The notes beneath the pieces were generated by a model, which made no database searches, had not been told where the DNA came from, and was given only the letters and a program-made list of their open reading frames with translations. Below, in pieces: positions 1 to 5,093 of a stretch of 5,093 nt of DNA. This stretch comes from Desulfobacterales bacterium (GTDB lineage Bacteria; Desulfobacterota; Desulfobacteria; Desulfobacterales; Desulfosalsimonadaceae): contig JAGTVF010000055.1 of assembly GCA_018224315.1 (NCBI GenBank), positions 1 through 5,093 on the forward strand. The letters run 5' to 3'. How positions within the stretch are numbered: position 1 is the first letter of the stretch; each line of letters opens with the position of its first letter. Made by a program: the position numbers and the translations under genes.

Positions 1-2
1 TG

Positions 3-485
3 GCCGATGCCGTGGACATCCCCGTTGTCACCGGCGGAGGAATCGGCGACGGCCGGGGAATCATCGCCGCCCTGGCCCTGGGGGCAGACGGCATCTACAT
101 GGGATCGCGCTTTATGGCAACCCGGGAATCCGAAAGCCATGACAAGGTCAAACAGGCCATTGCCGCGGCCAAAGACGTTTGCACCGTATCCGTATCAAAG
201 GAATTCATGCTCGCCCGGGACCTGACCAACCAATTTACGGAAAAATTCCAGGAAATGCGCAAATCCGGCGCATCCACAGAAGAACTCACGGCCTTTCTCA
301 AAGAACACGGCCAATACCAGTCCCAGCACCTGGGACAAGTCGAGGACGCAGAGATCTGCTGCGGCCAGGTGGCCGGATTGATCCACGATGTGCCGTCTGC
401 TGAAAAACTCATGGAAAGGCTCATCGCAGATGTCAAAAAACGCTTTGCAGAACTGGAGCAGCAGGTGCAGGTGTTTTTCACCTAA
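3..485 (+). CDS. Nitronate monooxygenase / 2-nitropropane dioxygenase family FMN enzyme, C-terminal part (5' end outside window)
   Basis: The visible 160 residues are the C-terminal half of a TIM-barrel FMN enzyme of the NMO/2-nitropropane dioxygenase family, which also includes FabK-type enoyl-ACP reductases. The frame is open to the left edge, so the GTG at 12 is an internal valine and not a start. Near the visible N-terminus is IPVVTGGGIGDGRG, the glycine-rich loop that binds the FMN phosphate. It is followed by AALALGADGIYMGSRFMAT, whose G(S/T)RF segment is the second phosphate-contacting loop. The tail EICCGQVAGLIHDVPSAEKL, then a short charged helix, matches the usual family ending. Family members are commonly about 320-380 residues, so roughly half is missing. 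Known members oxidise alkyl nitronates with O2; many bacterial homologues in anaerobes have unknown substrates. The catalytic histidine region is not visible, so the substrate cannot be assigned. Family call is firm; exact activity is open. Confidence 0.88.
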   Translation, partial: ADAVDIPVVTGGGIGDGRGIIAALALGADGIYMGSRFMATRESESHDKVKQAIAAAKDVCTVSVSKEFMLARDLTNQFTEKFQEMRKSGASTEELTAFLKEHGQYQSQHLGQVEDAEICCGQVAGLIHDVPSAEKLMERLIADVKKRFAELEQQVQVFFT

Positions 486-497
486 GCTCAACGCTTC

Positions 498-521
498 ATG
501 AAACCCGGGCGGATTCATTTT
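498..521 (+). terminator. Weak intrinsic terminator candidate after the NMO-family gene
   Basis: Thirteen bases after the stop codon, ATGAA (498-502) pairs with TTCAT (514-518). Inside an A-A mismatch, CC (504-505) pairs with GG (511-512), leaving a five-base loop. A short T run (518-521) follows at once. The stem is only seven pairs with a mismatch and the T tract is four bases, so termination may be partial or the hairpin may be fortuitous. No better terminator was seen between this gene and the next one. Confidence 0.35.
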
Positions 522-530
522 GTCGGCGGA

Positions 531-662
531 TCACAGAGCTCCTTTCAGAAACATCTTCATGTGCTGCCAAAAGCGCCGGTCCGCAGCCTTATGACAGGCA
601 ACCGCGTCCATGCCGTCTTCGTCTGCAAAATAAAAAAGAGTTTTGTTTGACCTCAAAAATGA
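531..662 (-). pseudogene. Possible remnant: C-terminal fragment of an unrecognised small protein
   Basis: Read on the minus strand, this is a 43-codon frame between two stops (TGA read at 663-665 and TGA at 531-533). It translates to a protein-like tail including TLFYFADEDGMDAVACHKAA and then DRRFWQHMKMFLKGAL. The composition looks like a real globular protein: aromatic residues in a strand-like segment, then an amphipathic, charged helix, with no low-complexity bias. There is no good start. The only ATG (read from 611) would give 26 residues and has no Shine-Dalgarno sequence before it, and the upstream in-frame stop falls in the promoter region of the acyl-CoA dehydrogenase gene. I therefore read it as the 3' end of a gene whose 5' part was lost when the present promoter region came to lie there. 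I do not recognise the family. It may instead be a chance open frame. Confidence 0.3.
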
Positions 663-675
663 TCAGTGATCTAAT
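647..675 (+). promoter_or_regulatory. Sigma70-type promoter for the acyl-CoA dehydrogenase gene
   Basis: TTGACC at 647-652 matches the -35 consensus at five of six positions. After a 17-base spacer, TCTAAT at 670-675 matches the -10 consensus at five of six. Transcription would start near 682, about 44 bases before the ATG at 726. The surrounding 627-699 stretch is clearly more AT-rich than the flanking genes, as expected for a promoter. This is a prediction from sequence match and spacing only. Confidence 0.6.
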
Positions 676-694
676 AAAATAATCATTGGTGATT
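661..694. promoter_or_regulatory. Twin palindromic operator-like sites around the -10 element
   Basis: Two short palindromes share the same half-site. The first is GATCA-G-TGATC (661-671), within the promoter spacer and touching the -10. The second is AATCA-TTGG-TGATT (681-694), across the expected transcription start. Both have ATCA...TGAT arms, with 1-base and 4-base centres, and their centres lie about 21 bases apart, close to two helical turns. AATAAAAT (673-680) and ATTTTATT (692-699) form a further 8-base inverted pair. Binding here would block RNA polymerase, so a repressor is the natural reading, for example a TetR-type regulator sensing an acyl-CoA. The regulator's identity is a guess, and none is encoded in this window. 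Confidence 0.4.
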
Positions 695-725
695 TTATTG
701 AACGCCTATATAAGGAGCCCATCTT

Positions 726-2333
726 ATGTCAACCCACCCAAGGGAAAAAAATCCCTACAATTTCGACCCGTTTCTTGAGTGGCGCAACCGGGTGGATTTT
801 TACCGGGATGATCCGTTTATCCAGCAGGTCCTGAAATGCTACACCGGGGACAAGTTTGAAATGATCGACCAGGCGGCCAGAGAAGTCTCTGAAAAGGCCT
901 CCTTTCGGTGGCGGGATCTGGCCGATGCCATTGCCGCACCGGAAAAACGACCATACATGATGCATTATGACGGCCACAATCACCGCATCGACCGCATTGT
1001 CCGGCCCATGGAAACCCAGGTCATGGAAGCAGAAGTCTTTAAAGAGGCCCTTTTTTCGGAAAAAACCGACCCGTGGGTCAAACTGATCAAAATGTATCTG
1101 ATCTATCAAAACAGCGAGGCCTGCATTGCCTGCCCCGTGACCTGTACCGAGGGCCTGGTGGCCATTGTGGAACAGTTTGCCGACACCCCGGCGCTAAAGA
1201 AGATCGTCCAGCACTGCAAGGAGGGCATTGACGGCGATTTTGCCATCGGCGCCCAATATTTGTCCGAAATCCACGGCGGCTCTGACGTGCCGGCCAACGT
1301 GGTTGAAGCCGTGGAACAAGGCGGCACCTGGCGTTTATACGGAACCAAGTTTTTCTGCTCCGCCACTCATGCCGACTATGCCGTTGTCACGGCACGGCCC
1401 AAAGGGGCGGAAAAAGTGGCCTTGTTTGTGGTGCCCTCCTGGCTGCCGGGAAACAAAGAAAAGGAGATCCGGAACGGGTATACCATTGACCGGATCAAAT
1501 GGAAAATGGGCACCAGCGAGCTGACCACGGCAGAACTGACATTTGACGGGGCCGTGGCCTATCCCGTGGGACCCCTGGATCGGGGTGTGGCCAACGTGGC
1601 GGGCGTGGTGCTCACCTATTCACGGTTGACCGTGGGGCTTTCCGGTGCGGCCAGCATGACCCGGGCCGCCCGGGAAGCGAAAAAATACAGCAAGTTCCGG
1701 GAGGCCTTTGGCATGCCCATTGGCCGCTTTCCCCTGGTGGCCGGCCAGATCCGGGAGATGGAAACAGCCGCCCGCCGGACCACAGCCGGGGCCTTCCGGC
1801 TTTACCGGGATTTTCTGGCCTTAGAAGGCGGGCTCAAAGGCGGAATGACAAATGATAAGACCGAAGCGCAGAAACGTCATCGCTTTGATATCCGGGAGCT
1901 GATCATGCTGCAGAAAATCACAGCCTCCTGGGATACCGTTGACATTACCCGGATGGCCATGTCGATTTTCGGCGGCCACGGGGTCATGGAGGATTTTTCC
2001 GCTCTTCCGCGCATATACCGGGACGGGGCAGTCAACGAGCTCTGGGAAGGACCGCGAAATGTTCTGCTGACACAGATTTACCGGGATATTCACCGGGCAA
2101 AGCCCTGGTACCCCCCTGAGGAGTTCGTGGCCGGAGTGCTCAAAGGCGCCAAATCGGAGGTCATCACTGCCCTGGCTGAGGAAATCCAGGAACTGATTGC
2201 AGTTGCTGAACCCTTTGGCACAGACAACGCCTCACTGGATTTCTGGAAGCAATGGGACGGATTCTGTCACCGCTTGTTTCATGCCTACCAGGACCTGGCC
2301 TTATCTGAAGTAATGGCGCTGTCTACCCATTGA
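726..2333 (+). CDS. Acyl-CoA dehydrogenase, AidB-like long form
   Basis: This is a 535-residue flavoenzyme of the acyl-CoA dehydrogenase superfamily, predicted to form the alpha-beta double bond in an acyl-CoA (or related) substrate and pass electrons to ETF. The middle domain carries LSEIHGGSDVPA (179-190), close to the first ACAD signature. It is followed by W..YGTKFFCSATHADYAVVTAR and MGTSELTTAELTFDGA. The C-terminal helical domain has KYSKFREAFG (320-329), FGGHGVMEDFSALPRIYRD (415-433) and LWEGPRN (439-445). E441 sits where medium-chain enzymes carry their catalytic base. Length exceeds the roughly 380 residues of simple ACADs and, with the CP..CTEG segment near 136-143, points to the AidB-like branch. 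An unusual C-x2-C-x3-C cluster lies at 133, 136 and 140. The ATG at 726 is supported by AAGGAG at 712-717, eight bases upstream. The gene has its own promoter and converges on the PEBP gene. Substrate unknown; a DNA-repair role as proposed for E. coli AidB is not implied. Confidence 0.9.
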   Translation: MSTHPREKNPYNFDPFLEWRNRVDFYRDDPFIQQVLKCYTGDKFEMIDQAAREVSEKASFRWRDLADAIAAPEKRPYMMHYDGHNHRIDRIVRPMETQVMEAEVFKEALFSEKTDPWVKLIKMYLIYQNSEACIACPVTCTEGLVAIVEQFADTPALKKIVQHCKEGIDGDFAIGAQYLSEIHGGSDVPANVVEAVEQGGTWRLYGTKFFCSATHADYAVVTARPKGAEKVALFVVPSWLPGNKEKEIRNGYTIDRIKWKMGTSELTTAELTFDGAVAYPVGPLDRGVANVAGVVLTYSRLTVGLSGAASMTRAAREAKKYSKFREAFGMPIGRFPLVAGQIREMETAARRTTAGAFRLYRDFLALEGGLKGGMTNDKTEAQKRHRFDIRELIMLQKITASWDTVDITRMAMSIFGGHGVMEDFSALPRIYRDGAVNELWEGPRNVLLTQIYRDIHRAKPWYPPEEFVAGVLKGAKSEVITALAEEIQELIAVAEPFGTDNASLDFWKQWDGFCHRLFHAYQDLALSEVMALSTH

Positions 2334-2340
2334 GATTGGA

Positions 2341-2814
2341 TTACTTTTCGTAGATGCCCACAATCCGGTTCATGCCGATCAAATGGGGCTCGATTTTCTC
2401 CAGCAGCTGCCACTGGGTCAGGCCGGATTCCAGGTTTAGATCCTTGTTTAACGCCAGCAGCCACCAGAAGTAATGGTGGATGCCGTGGCCGGCCGGAGGC
2501 TTGGGTCCTTTGTAGCCCTTTTCGTTAAAATTGTTTACCCCCATGGTGTAGTCCGGACATCCTTCCGGAATTCCCTGGACATCACCGGCGATATTGTAGA
2601 GCACCCAGTGAACAAACCCGTACGTGCCCGGCTCCACCAGCGGTGCATCCGGGTCATGGCAGATAATGGCAAAGCTGCGTGTGCCCTCGGGCACTTTTGT
2701 CCATTCCAGGGGCGGGGATACATCTTCTCCGTAACCGGTGTATTTTTGCGGGATCTGTCCCCGGTTTTCAAACCCCGGACTGGTCAATTGCATATCCGAA
2801 AGTGCAAAACCCAT
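2341..2814 (-). CDS. YbhB/YbcL family PEBP (Raf kinase inhibitor-like) protein
   Basis: A 157-residue protein of the phosphatidylethanolamine-binding protein superfamily, bacterial YbhB/YbcL branch, with the usual length for that branch. The N-terminus LTSPGFENRGQIPQKYT and the SPPLEW box (33-38) are typical. The anion-binding pocket is complete: DPDAP (54-58), GFVHW (66-70) and GPKPPAGHGIHHYFW (103-117). There is no signal peptide, so it is expected in the cytoplasm. Family members bind phosphorylated or small anionic ligands; the biological role in bacteria is mostly unknown, and the Raf-inhibitor name comes from the eukaryotic homologue. The frame stays open to 3045, but the start at 2814 is chosen because a near-perfect Shine-Dalgarno precedes it and family homology begins there. 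The gene converges with the acyl-CoA dehydrogenase gene (7 bases between stops) and diverges from the SulP gene. Confidence 0.92.
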   Translation of the reverse strand: MGFALSDMQLTSPGFENRGQIPQKYTGYGEDVSPPLEWTKVPEGTRSFAIICHDPDAPLVEPGTYGFVHWVLYNIAGDVQGIPEGCPDYTMGVNNFNEKGYKGPKPPAGHGIHHYFWWLLALNKDLNLESGLTQWQLLEKIEPHLIGMNRIVGIYEK

Positions 2815-2820
2815 GATCTT

Positions 2821-2828
2821 ACCTCCTT
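2821..2828 (-). promoter_or_regulatory. Strong Shine-Dalgarno deciding the PEBP start
   Basis: Read on the minus strand this is AAGGAGGT, an essentially perfect anti-16S match, six bases before the ATG at 2814-2812. It rules out the upstream in-frame ATGs, which would add up to 77 residues without family similarity and overlap the start of the divergent SulP gene. Confidence 0.85.
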
Positions 2829-2884
2829 TCAATGATATCTGAAGTTGCCGGCTGAAATATCCGTTGGCAAGGCCTATTAACAAT

Positions 2885-2913
2885 AAATTAAGAAACCTTG
2901 CCGGCTTTGTCAA
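2885..2913 (-). promoter_or_regulatory. Possible promoter for the PEBP gene
   Basis: On the minus strand a perfect -35 hexamer TTGACA lies at 2913-2908. The AT-rich stretch that follows (2892-2875) offers only moderate -10 matches: CTTAAT after 15 bases (four of six) or TAATTT after 17 (three of six). The transcript would have a leader of roughly 65 bases. The -35 is convincing, the -10 is not. Confidence 0.35.
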
Positions 2914-2922
2914 CAAACCGGC
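2900..2922. promoter_or_regulatory. 23-base imperfect palindrome, operator candidate in the divergent promoter region
   Basis: GCCGG (2900-2904) mirrors CCGGC (2918-2922), and inside these TTTGT (2906-2910) mirrors ACAAA (2913-2917) around CA, with one unpaired C at 2905. It covers the TTGACA predicted as the -35 of the PEBP gene. No T run follows on either strand, and no gene ends here, so a protein-binding site is more likely than a terminator. The word CCGGCT recurs at 2848, 2901 and 2918, and TTGCCGGCT occurs exactly twice (2845-2853, 2898-2906). Confidence 0.35.
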
Positions 2923-2943
2923 TGCTACCGGGGCAAAACCCGG

Positions 2944-2972
2944 TTGTCGGCAATGCAGAATCCTGGTAGAAA
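2944..2972 (+). promoter_or_regulatory. Weak promoter candidate for the SulP gene
   Basis: TTGTCG (2944-2949) and TAGAAA (2967-2972) each match the sigma70 consensus at four of six positions with an ideal 17-base spacer, placing a start near 2979, about 38 bases before the ATG. A 6-base hairpin (ACCGGG 2927-2932, CCCGGT 2939-2944, loop GCAAAA) abuts the -35. No stronger candidate was seen, but the match is weak. Confidence 0.25.
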
Positions 2973-3016
2973 ACTCCCTGAAGTCATCTGCCTGAAACAA
3001 TAGACAGGAAACACCC

Positions 3017-4798
3017 ATGACCGGTCGCATGTTTCGATACAACAACCTGCTTGTCCGGATTTTCCCTTTTATCCAATGGCTCAGGGGCTATTCGTGGCAA
3101 ATGTTTGGCGCAGACAATCTGGCCGGGCTGACCGTGGCCGTTGTGCTGATCCCCCAGTCCATGGCATACGCCATGTTAGCAGGCCTTCCGCCGGTCTACG
3201 GCTTGTATGCGGCCGCCATCACCCCGATTATCGGCGGCCTGTGGGGAAGCCTCCGGCAGCTGGCCACAGGCCCCATTGCCATTATGAGCCTGCTGGTGCT
3301 GACCACTCTTGCGCCCCTGGCAGAACCCGGCAGCCGACAGTTCATTGATCTGGCCCTGGTGCTTTCCATTCTTGTGGGGGTCATTTACCTGTTTGTGGGC
3401 ATTGCCGGCATGGGCCAGGCCATGTCGTTTATATCCCATTCAGCGGTCAAGGGGTTTACCTCTGCTGCGGCCCTGATCATTATCGCCGCCCAGGTCCCCA
3501 ACCTGCTGGGACTCAGCGCGGAGCGCCACGAGTTTATCATTTTTATGCTCATTGAAATTGCGCAGAATTTTTCCGGCCTGCATCCGGCCACCGTGCTCAT
3601 CGGGGTTTCGTGCTTTGTTTTTATCTATTTTGTCAAAAAATACCGGCCCGCCTTTCCGGCCGGGCTGGTGGCCCTTGGGGTATCAACAGGCGCGGTGGCC
3701 CTGCTCAAACTCCATGAAACCGGGGTTGCCGTGGCGGGCAAAAGCCCGGGCGGGCTTGCCGTATTTTACGTGCCGCCGGTGGCCCCGGAGACAATCAGCA
3801 ACCTCATCGGCCCGGCTGTGGTCATCGCCCTGGTCAGCTTTGCTGAAACCTACAGCGTCAGCAAGGCCGTGGCCTCTGAATCCAAGCAGAAAATCGACGT
3901 GAACCAGGAATTTGTCGGCCAGGGCCTGGCCAACCTGGTCGGGGGATTTTTCCAGTGCTACCCGGTCAGCGGTTCGTTTTCGCGCACTGCCGTCAACTTT
4001 GCAGCCGGCGCCAAAACCGCCGTGTCAAGCGTTGTCTCAGGGATTTTGGTGATTTTTGCCCTGCTGTTTTTAACTCCCCTTTTCACCTATATTCCCAAAG
4101 CCGCACTGGCCGCTGTTGTCATCAGTGCGGTCATGACCCTGTTTCATCCCGGCGAAGTGCTTTCTTTGTGGCGCCAAAACAGGGATGACGGCATTGTGGC
4201 CGTCATCGTCTTTGTTCTGGCCCTTGCGGTCAAACCCGATTATGCGCTTATGATCGGGGTGGCGGCCTCTTTGATCTTTTTCATGTGGAAAACCATGCAT
4301 CCGCGCATTGTGCAAATCACCAAAGACCCGGAAATCAATGTATTTGTAAATGCTGATGCCGCAGACAAACCGGGCTGCCCCCAGATTCTTCATCTGCGCT
4401 CAGACAATGTCATCTTTTTTGCCAATGCGGAATACACGGTGGCCCACATTCTTGAAAGAGTCGATGCGGTCCGTACCCCGCTTGTCTATGTGCTGCTTGA
4501 TTTTCAGGCTGTGGGCTTTATCGATATCACAGCCATTGATGAGCTGCGCGCGCTAAAAGATGAGCTTGGGGCCCGGGACATCCGGTTGGCCATTTTCCAT
4601 GTGCACCAGCCGGTGATGAAAACCTTTGTGTCCTCGGGTTTTATCCACGAGATCGGTAAGACCGGCATGGTCTGGCAGGCCGGTCTCACCGACCGGCACG
4701 GCGAAGCTCTGGCGGCCATATTCAAGCAGATCGATCATGACTACTGCCGGAATATTTGCCCTTATGTATTGTTTTATGAGTGCAGCACAGTCAAATAA
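3017..4798 (+). CDS. SulP family anion permease with C-terminal STAS domain
   Basis: A complete 593-residue inner-membrane transporter of the SulP/SLC26 family, whose members move sulfate, bicarbonate or other anions, usually with H+ or Na+. The N-terminal 430 residues are a series of hydrophobic membrane segments. Family marks are PQSMAYA (46-52), GLYAAAITPIIGGL, the FAET segment with E277, and NQEFVGQGLANLVGG leading to SGSFSRTAVN (S322-N327). The cytoplasmic STAS domain runs from about 456 to 565, with LLDFQAVGFIDITAIDEL (D495, D503) as the conserved loop and helix; the position phosphorylated in anti-sigma antagonists is not a clear DSSG. A 20-residue tail after STAS holds three cysteines (577, 581, 589). 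The start has AGGAA (3006-3010) six bases upstream; M5 is a possible alternative. Sulfate import would suit a sulfate reducer, but substrate cannot be read from sequence. The next gene follows after 17 bases. Confidence 0.93.
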   Translation: MTGRMFRYNNLLVRIFPFIQWLRGYSWQMFGADNLAGLTVAVVLIPQSMAYAMLAGLPPVYGLYAAAITPIIGGLWGSLRQLATGPIAIMSLLVLTTLAPLAEPGSRQFIDLALVLSILVGVIYLFVGIAGMGQAMSFISHSAVKGFTSAAALIIIAAQVPNLLGLSAERHEFIIFMLIEIAQNFSGLHPATVLIGVSCFVFIYFVKKYRPAFPAGLVALGVSTGAVALLKLHETGVAVAGKSPGGLAVFYVPPVAPETISNLIGPAVVIALVSFAETYSVSKAVASESKQKIDVNQEFVGQGLANLVGGFFQCYPVSGSFSRTAVNFAAGAKTAVSSVVSGILVIFALLFLTPLFTYIPKAALAAVVISAVMTLFHPGEVLSLWRQNRDDGIVAVIVFVLALAVKPDYALMIGVAASLIFFMWKTMHPRIVQITKDPEINVFVNADAADKPGCPQILHLRSDNVIFFANAEYTVAHILERVDAVRTPLVYVLLDFQAVGFIDITAIDELRALKDELGARDIRLAIFHVHQPVMKTFVSSGFIHEIGKTGMVWQAGLTDRHGEALAAIFKQIDHDYCRNICPYVLFYECSTVK

Positions 4799-4815
4799 AA
4801 AGGAATTGCCCGCTT

Positions 4816-5093
4816 ATGTTTTGTTTTGTCCATGCCGCGGATATTCACCTTGACAGTCCCATGCACAAACTCGAAGCCTATGACGGAGCGCCGGTTGAGG
4901 AATTCCGGCTCTCCACCCGCAGGGCCCTGGAAAATGTGGTGGACCTGGCGCTTTGCGAAAAAGCCAATTTTGTACTGATTTCCGGGGATCTCTACGACGG
5001 GGACTGGAAAGATTACAACACGGGCCTGTATTTTATCAACCAGATGATGCGCCTTGGAAAAGCCGGCATTCAGGTATTTGTTGTGGCCGGAAA
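4816..5093 (+). CDS. SbcD/Mre11-like (YhaO-type) DNA repair exonuclease, N-terminal part (3' end outside window)
   Basis: The first 92 residues of a calcineurin-fold metallophosphoesterase of the SbcD/Mre11 nuclease group. FVHAADIHLDSP (4-15) supplies the first metal ligands D9 and H11. LISGDLYDGDW (54-64) supplies the bridging D58. The window ends at VVAGN, just where the GNHD motif should follow. The HAADIHLDSP form resembles YhaO-type and other bacterial DNA exonucleases more than generic phosphoesterases. Such nucleases work with an ABC-type coiled-coil ATPase (SbcC, Rad50 or YhaN) to process DNA ends, and that gene is expected downstream but not visible. Translation starts at the ATG at 4816, with AAGGA at 4800-4804, eleven bases upstream, a slightly long spacing. 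The 17-base gap to the SulP gene, with no terminator, suggests one transcript. Family is clear; the exact subgroup is uncertain without the C-terminus. Confidence 0.9.
   Translation, partial: MFCFVHAADIHLDSPMHKLEAYDGAPVEEFRLSTRRALENVVDLALCEKANFVLISGDLYDGDWKDYNTGLYFINQMMRLGKAGIQVFVVAG

Noticed and set aside
12..14. GTG as the start of the first gene
   Set aside because: The frame continues open to the left edge and the following residues are the middle of the FMN-binding barrel, so the gene is cut by the window and not started here.
95..518. Open frames on the minus strand across the NMO-family gene
   Set aside because: They are antisense to a clearly recognised family protein, have no family resemblance and no supporting ribosome-binding context. 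The AAGGAG near 540 on that strand is followed only by a very short frame (GTG start) or a poorly placed ATG.
726..2333. Naming the acyl-CoA dehydrogenase aidB with a DNA-alkylation repair role
   Set aside because: Similarity is at the level of the AidB-like branch. The sequence motifs support an acyl-CoA dehydrogenase fold with its catalytic glutamate, and no DNA-binding region could be identified by eye.
2927..2944. ACCGGG/CCCGGT hairpin as an intrinsic terminator
   Set aside because: No T run follows on either strand and no gene ends into it; it lies between two divergent starts.
2341..3045. Longer 234-residue version of the PEBP protein starting upstream
   Set aside because: The added 77 residues lack PEBP similarity and would overlap the SulP start. 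The internal ATG at 2814 has a near-perfect Shine-Dalgarno six bases upstream.
1..5093. CRISPR array, tRNA, rRNA, insertion sequence or phage elements
   Set aside because: No regularly spaced repeats, tRNA-like cloverleaf, transposase or terminal inverted repeats were seen; nearly all of the window is ordinary single-copy genes.

Overview
The window looks like chromosomal DNA of a metabolically versatile Gram-negative bacterium of moderately high GC. The protein styles best fit a Desulfobacterota (Desulfobacterales-like) sulfate reducer: a long acyl-CoA dehydrogenase, a SulP permease, and an Mre11-type nuclease of the YhaO/SbcD style. This placement is inferred from protein character only, because no marker gene is present.

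Layout from left to right. (1) Positions 3-485 (+) hold the C-terminal half of a nitronate monooxygenase / 2-nitropropane dioxygenase-type FMN enzyme, cut by the window edge and followed by a weak terminator-like hairpin. (2) Positions 486-725 are a 240-base gap. It contains a short minus-strand open frame that reads like the tail of a lost gene. It also contains a good sigma70-type promoter whose spacer and -10/start region carry two ATCA...TGAT palindromes. (3) Positions 726-2333 (+) encode a complete 535-residue AidB-like acyl-CoA dehydrogenase with an intact flavin-enzyme signature and catalytic glutamate. (4) Positions 2341-2814 (-) encode a 157-residue YbhB/YbcL (PEBP, 'Raf kinase inhibitor-like') protein that converges on the dehydrogenase with a 7-base gap. 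(5) Positions 2815-3016 are a divergent promoter region with nested inverted repeats. (6) Positions 3017-4798 (+) encode a complete 593-residue SulP anion permease with a C-terminal STAS domain. (7) Positions 4816 to the right edge (+) hold the N-terminus of an SbcD/Mre11-like metallophosphoesterase nuclease, 17 bases downstream of the permease gene and probably co-transcribed with it.

No single pathway joins these genes. The dehydrogenase has its own promoter with operator-like symmetry, which suggests control by a ligand-responsive repressor. The permease and nuclease appear to form an operon, probably by position rather than by shared function; the usual SbcC/YhaN-type ATPase partner would be expected just past the right edge. 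I see no RNA genes, CRISPR arrays, insertion sequences or prophage parts. I found no convincing novel system. The items most worth checking are the twin palindromes in front of the dehydrogenase, the minus-strand gene remnant, and the 23-base palindrome over the putative PEBP-gene promoter.
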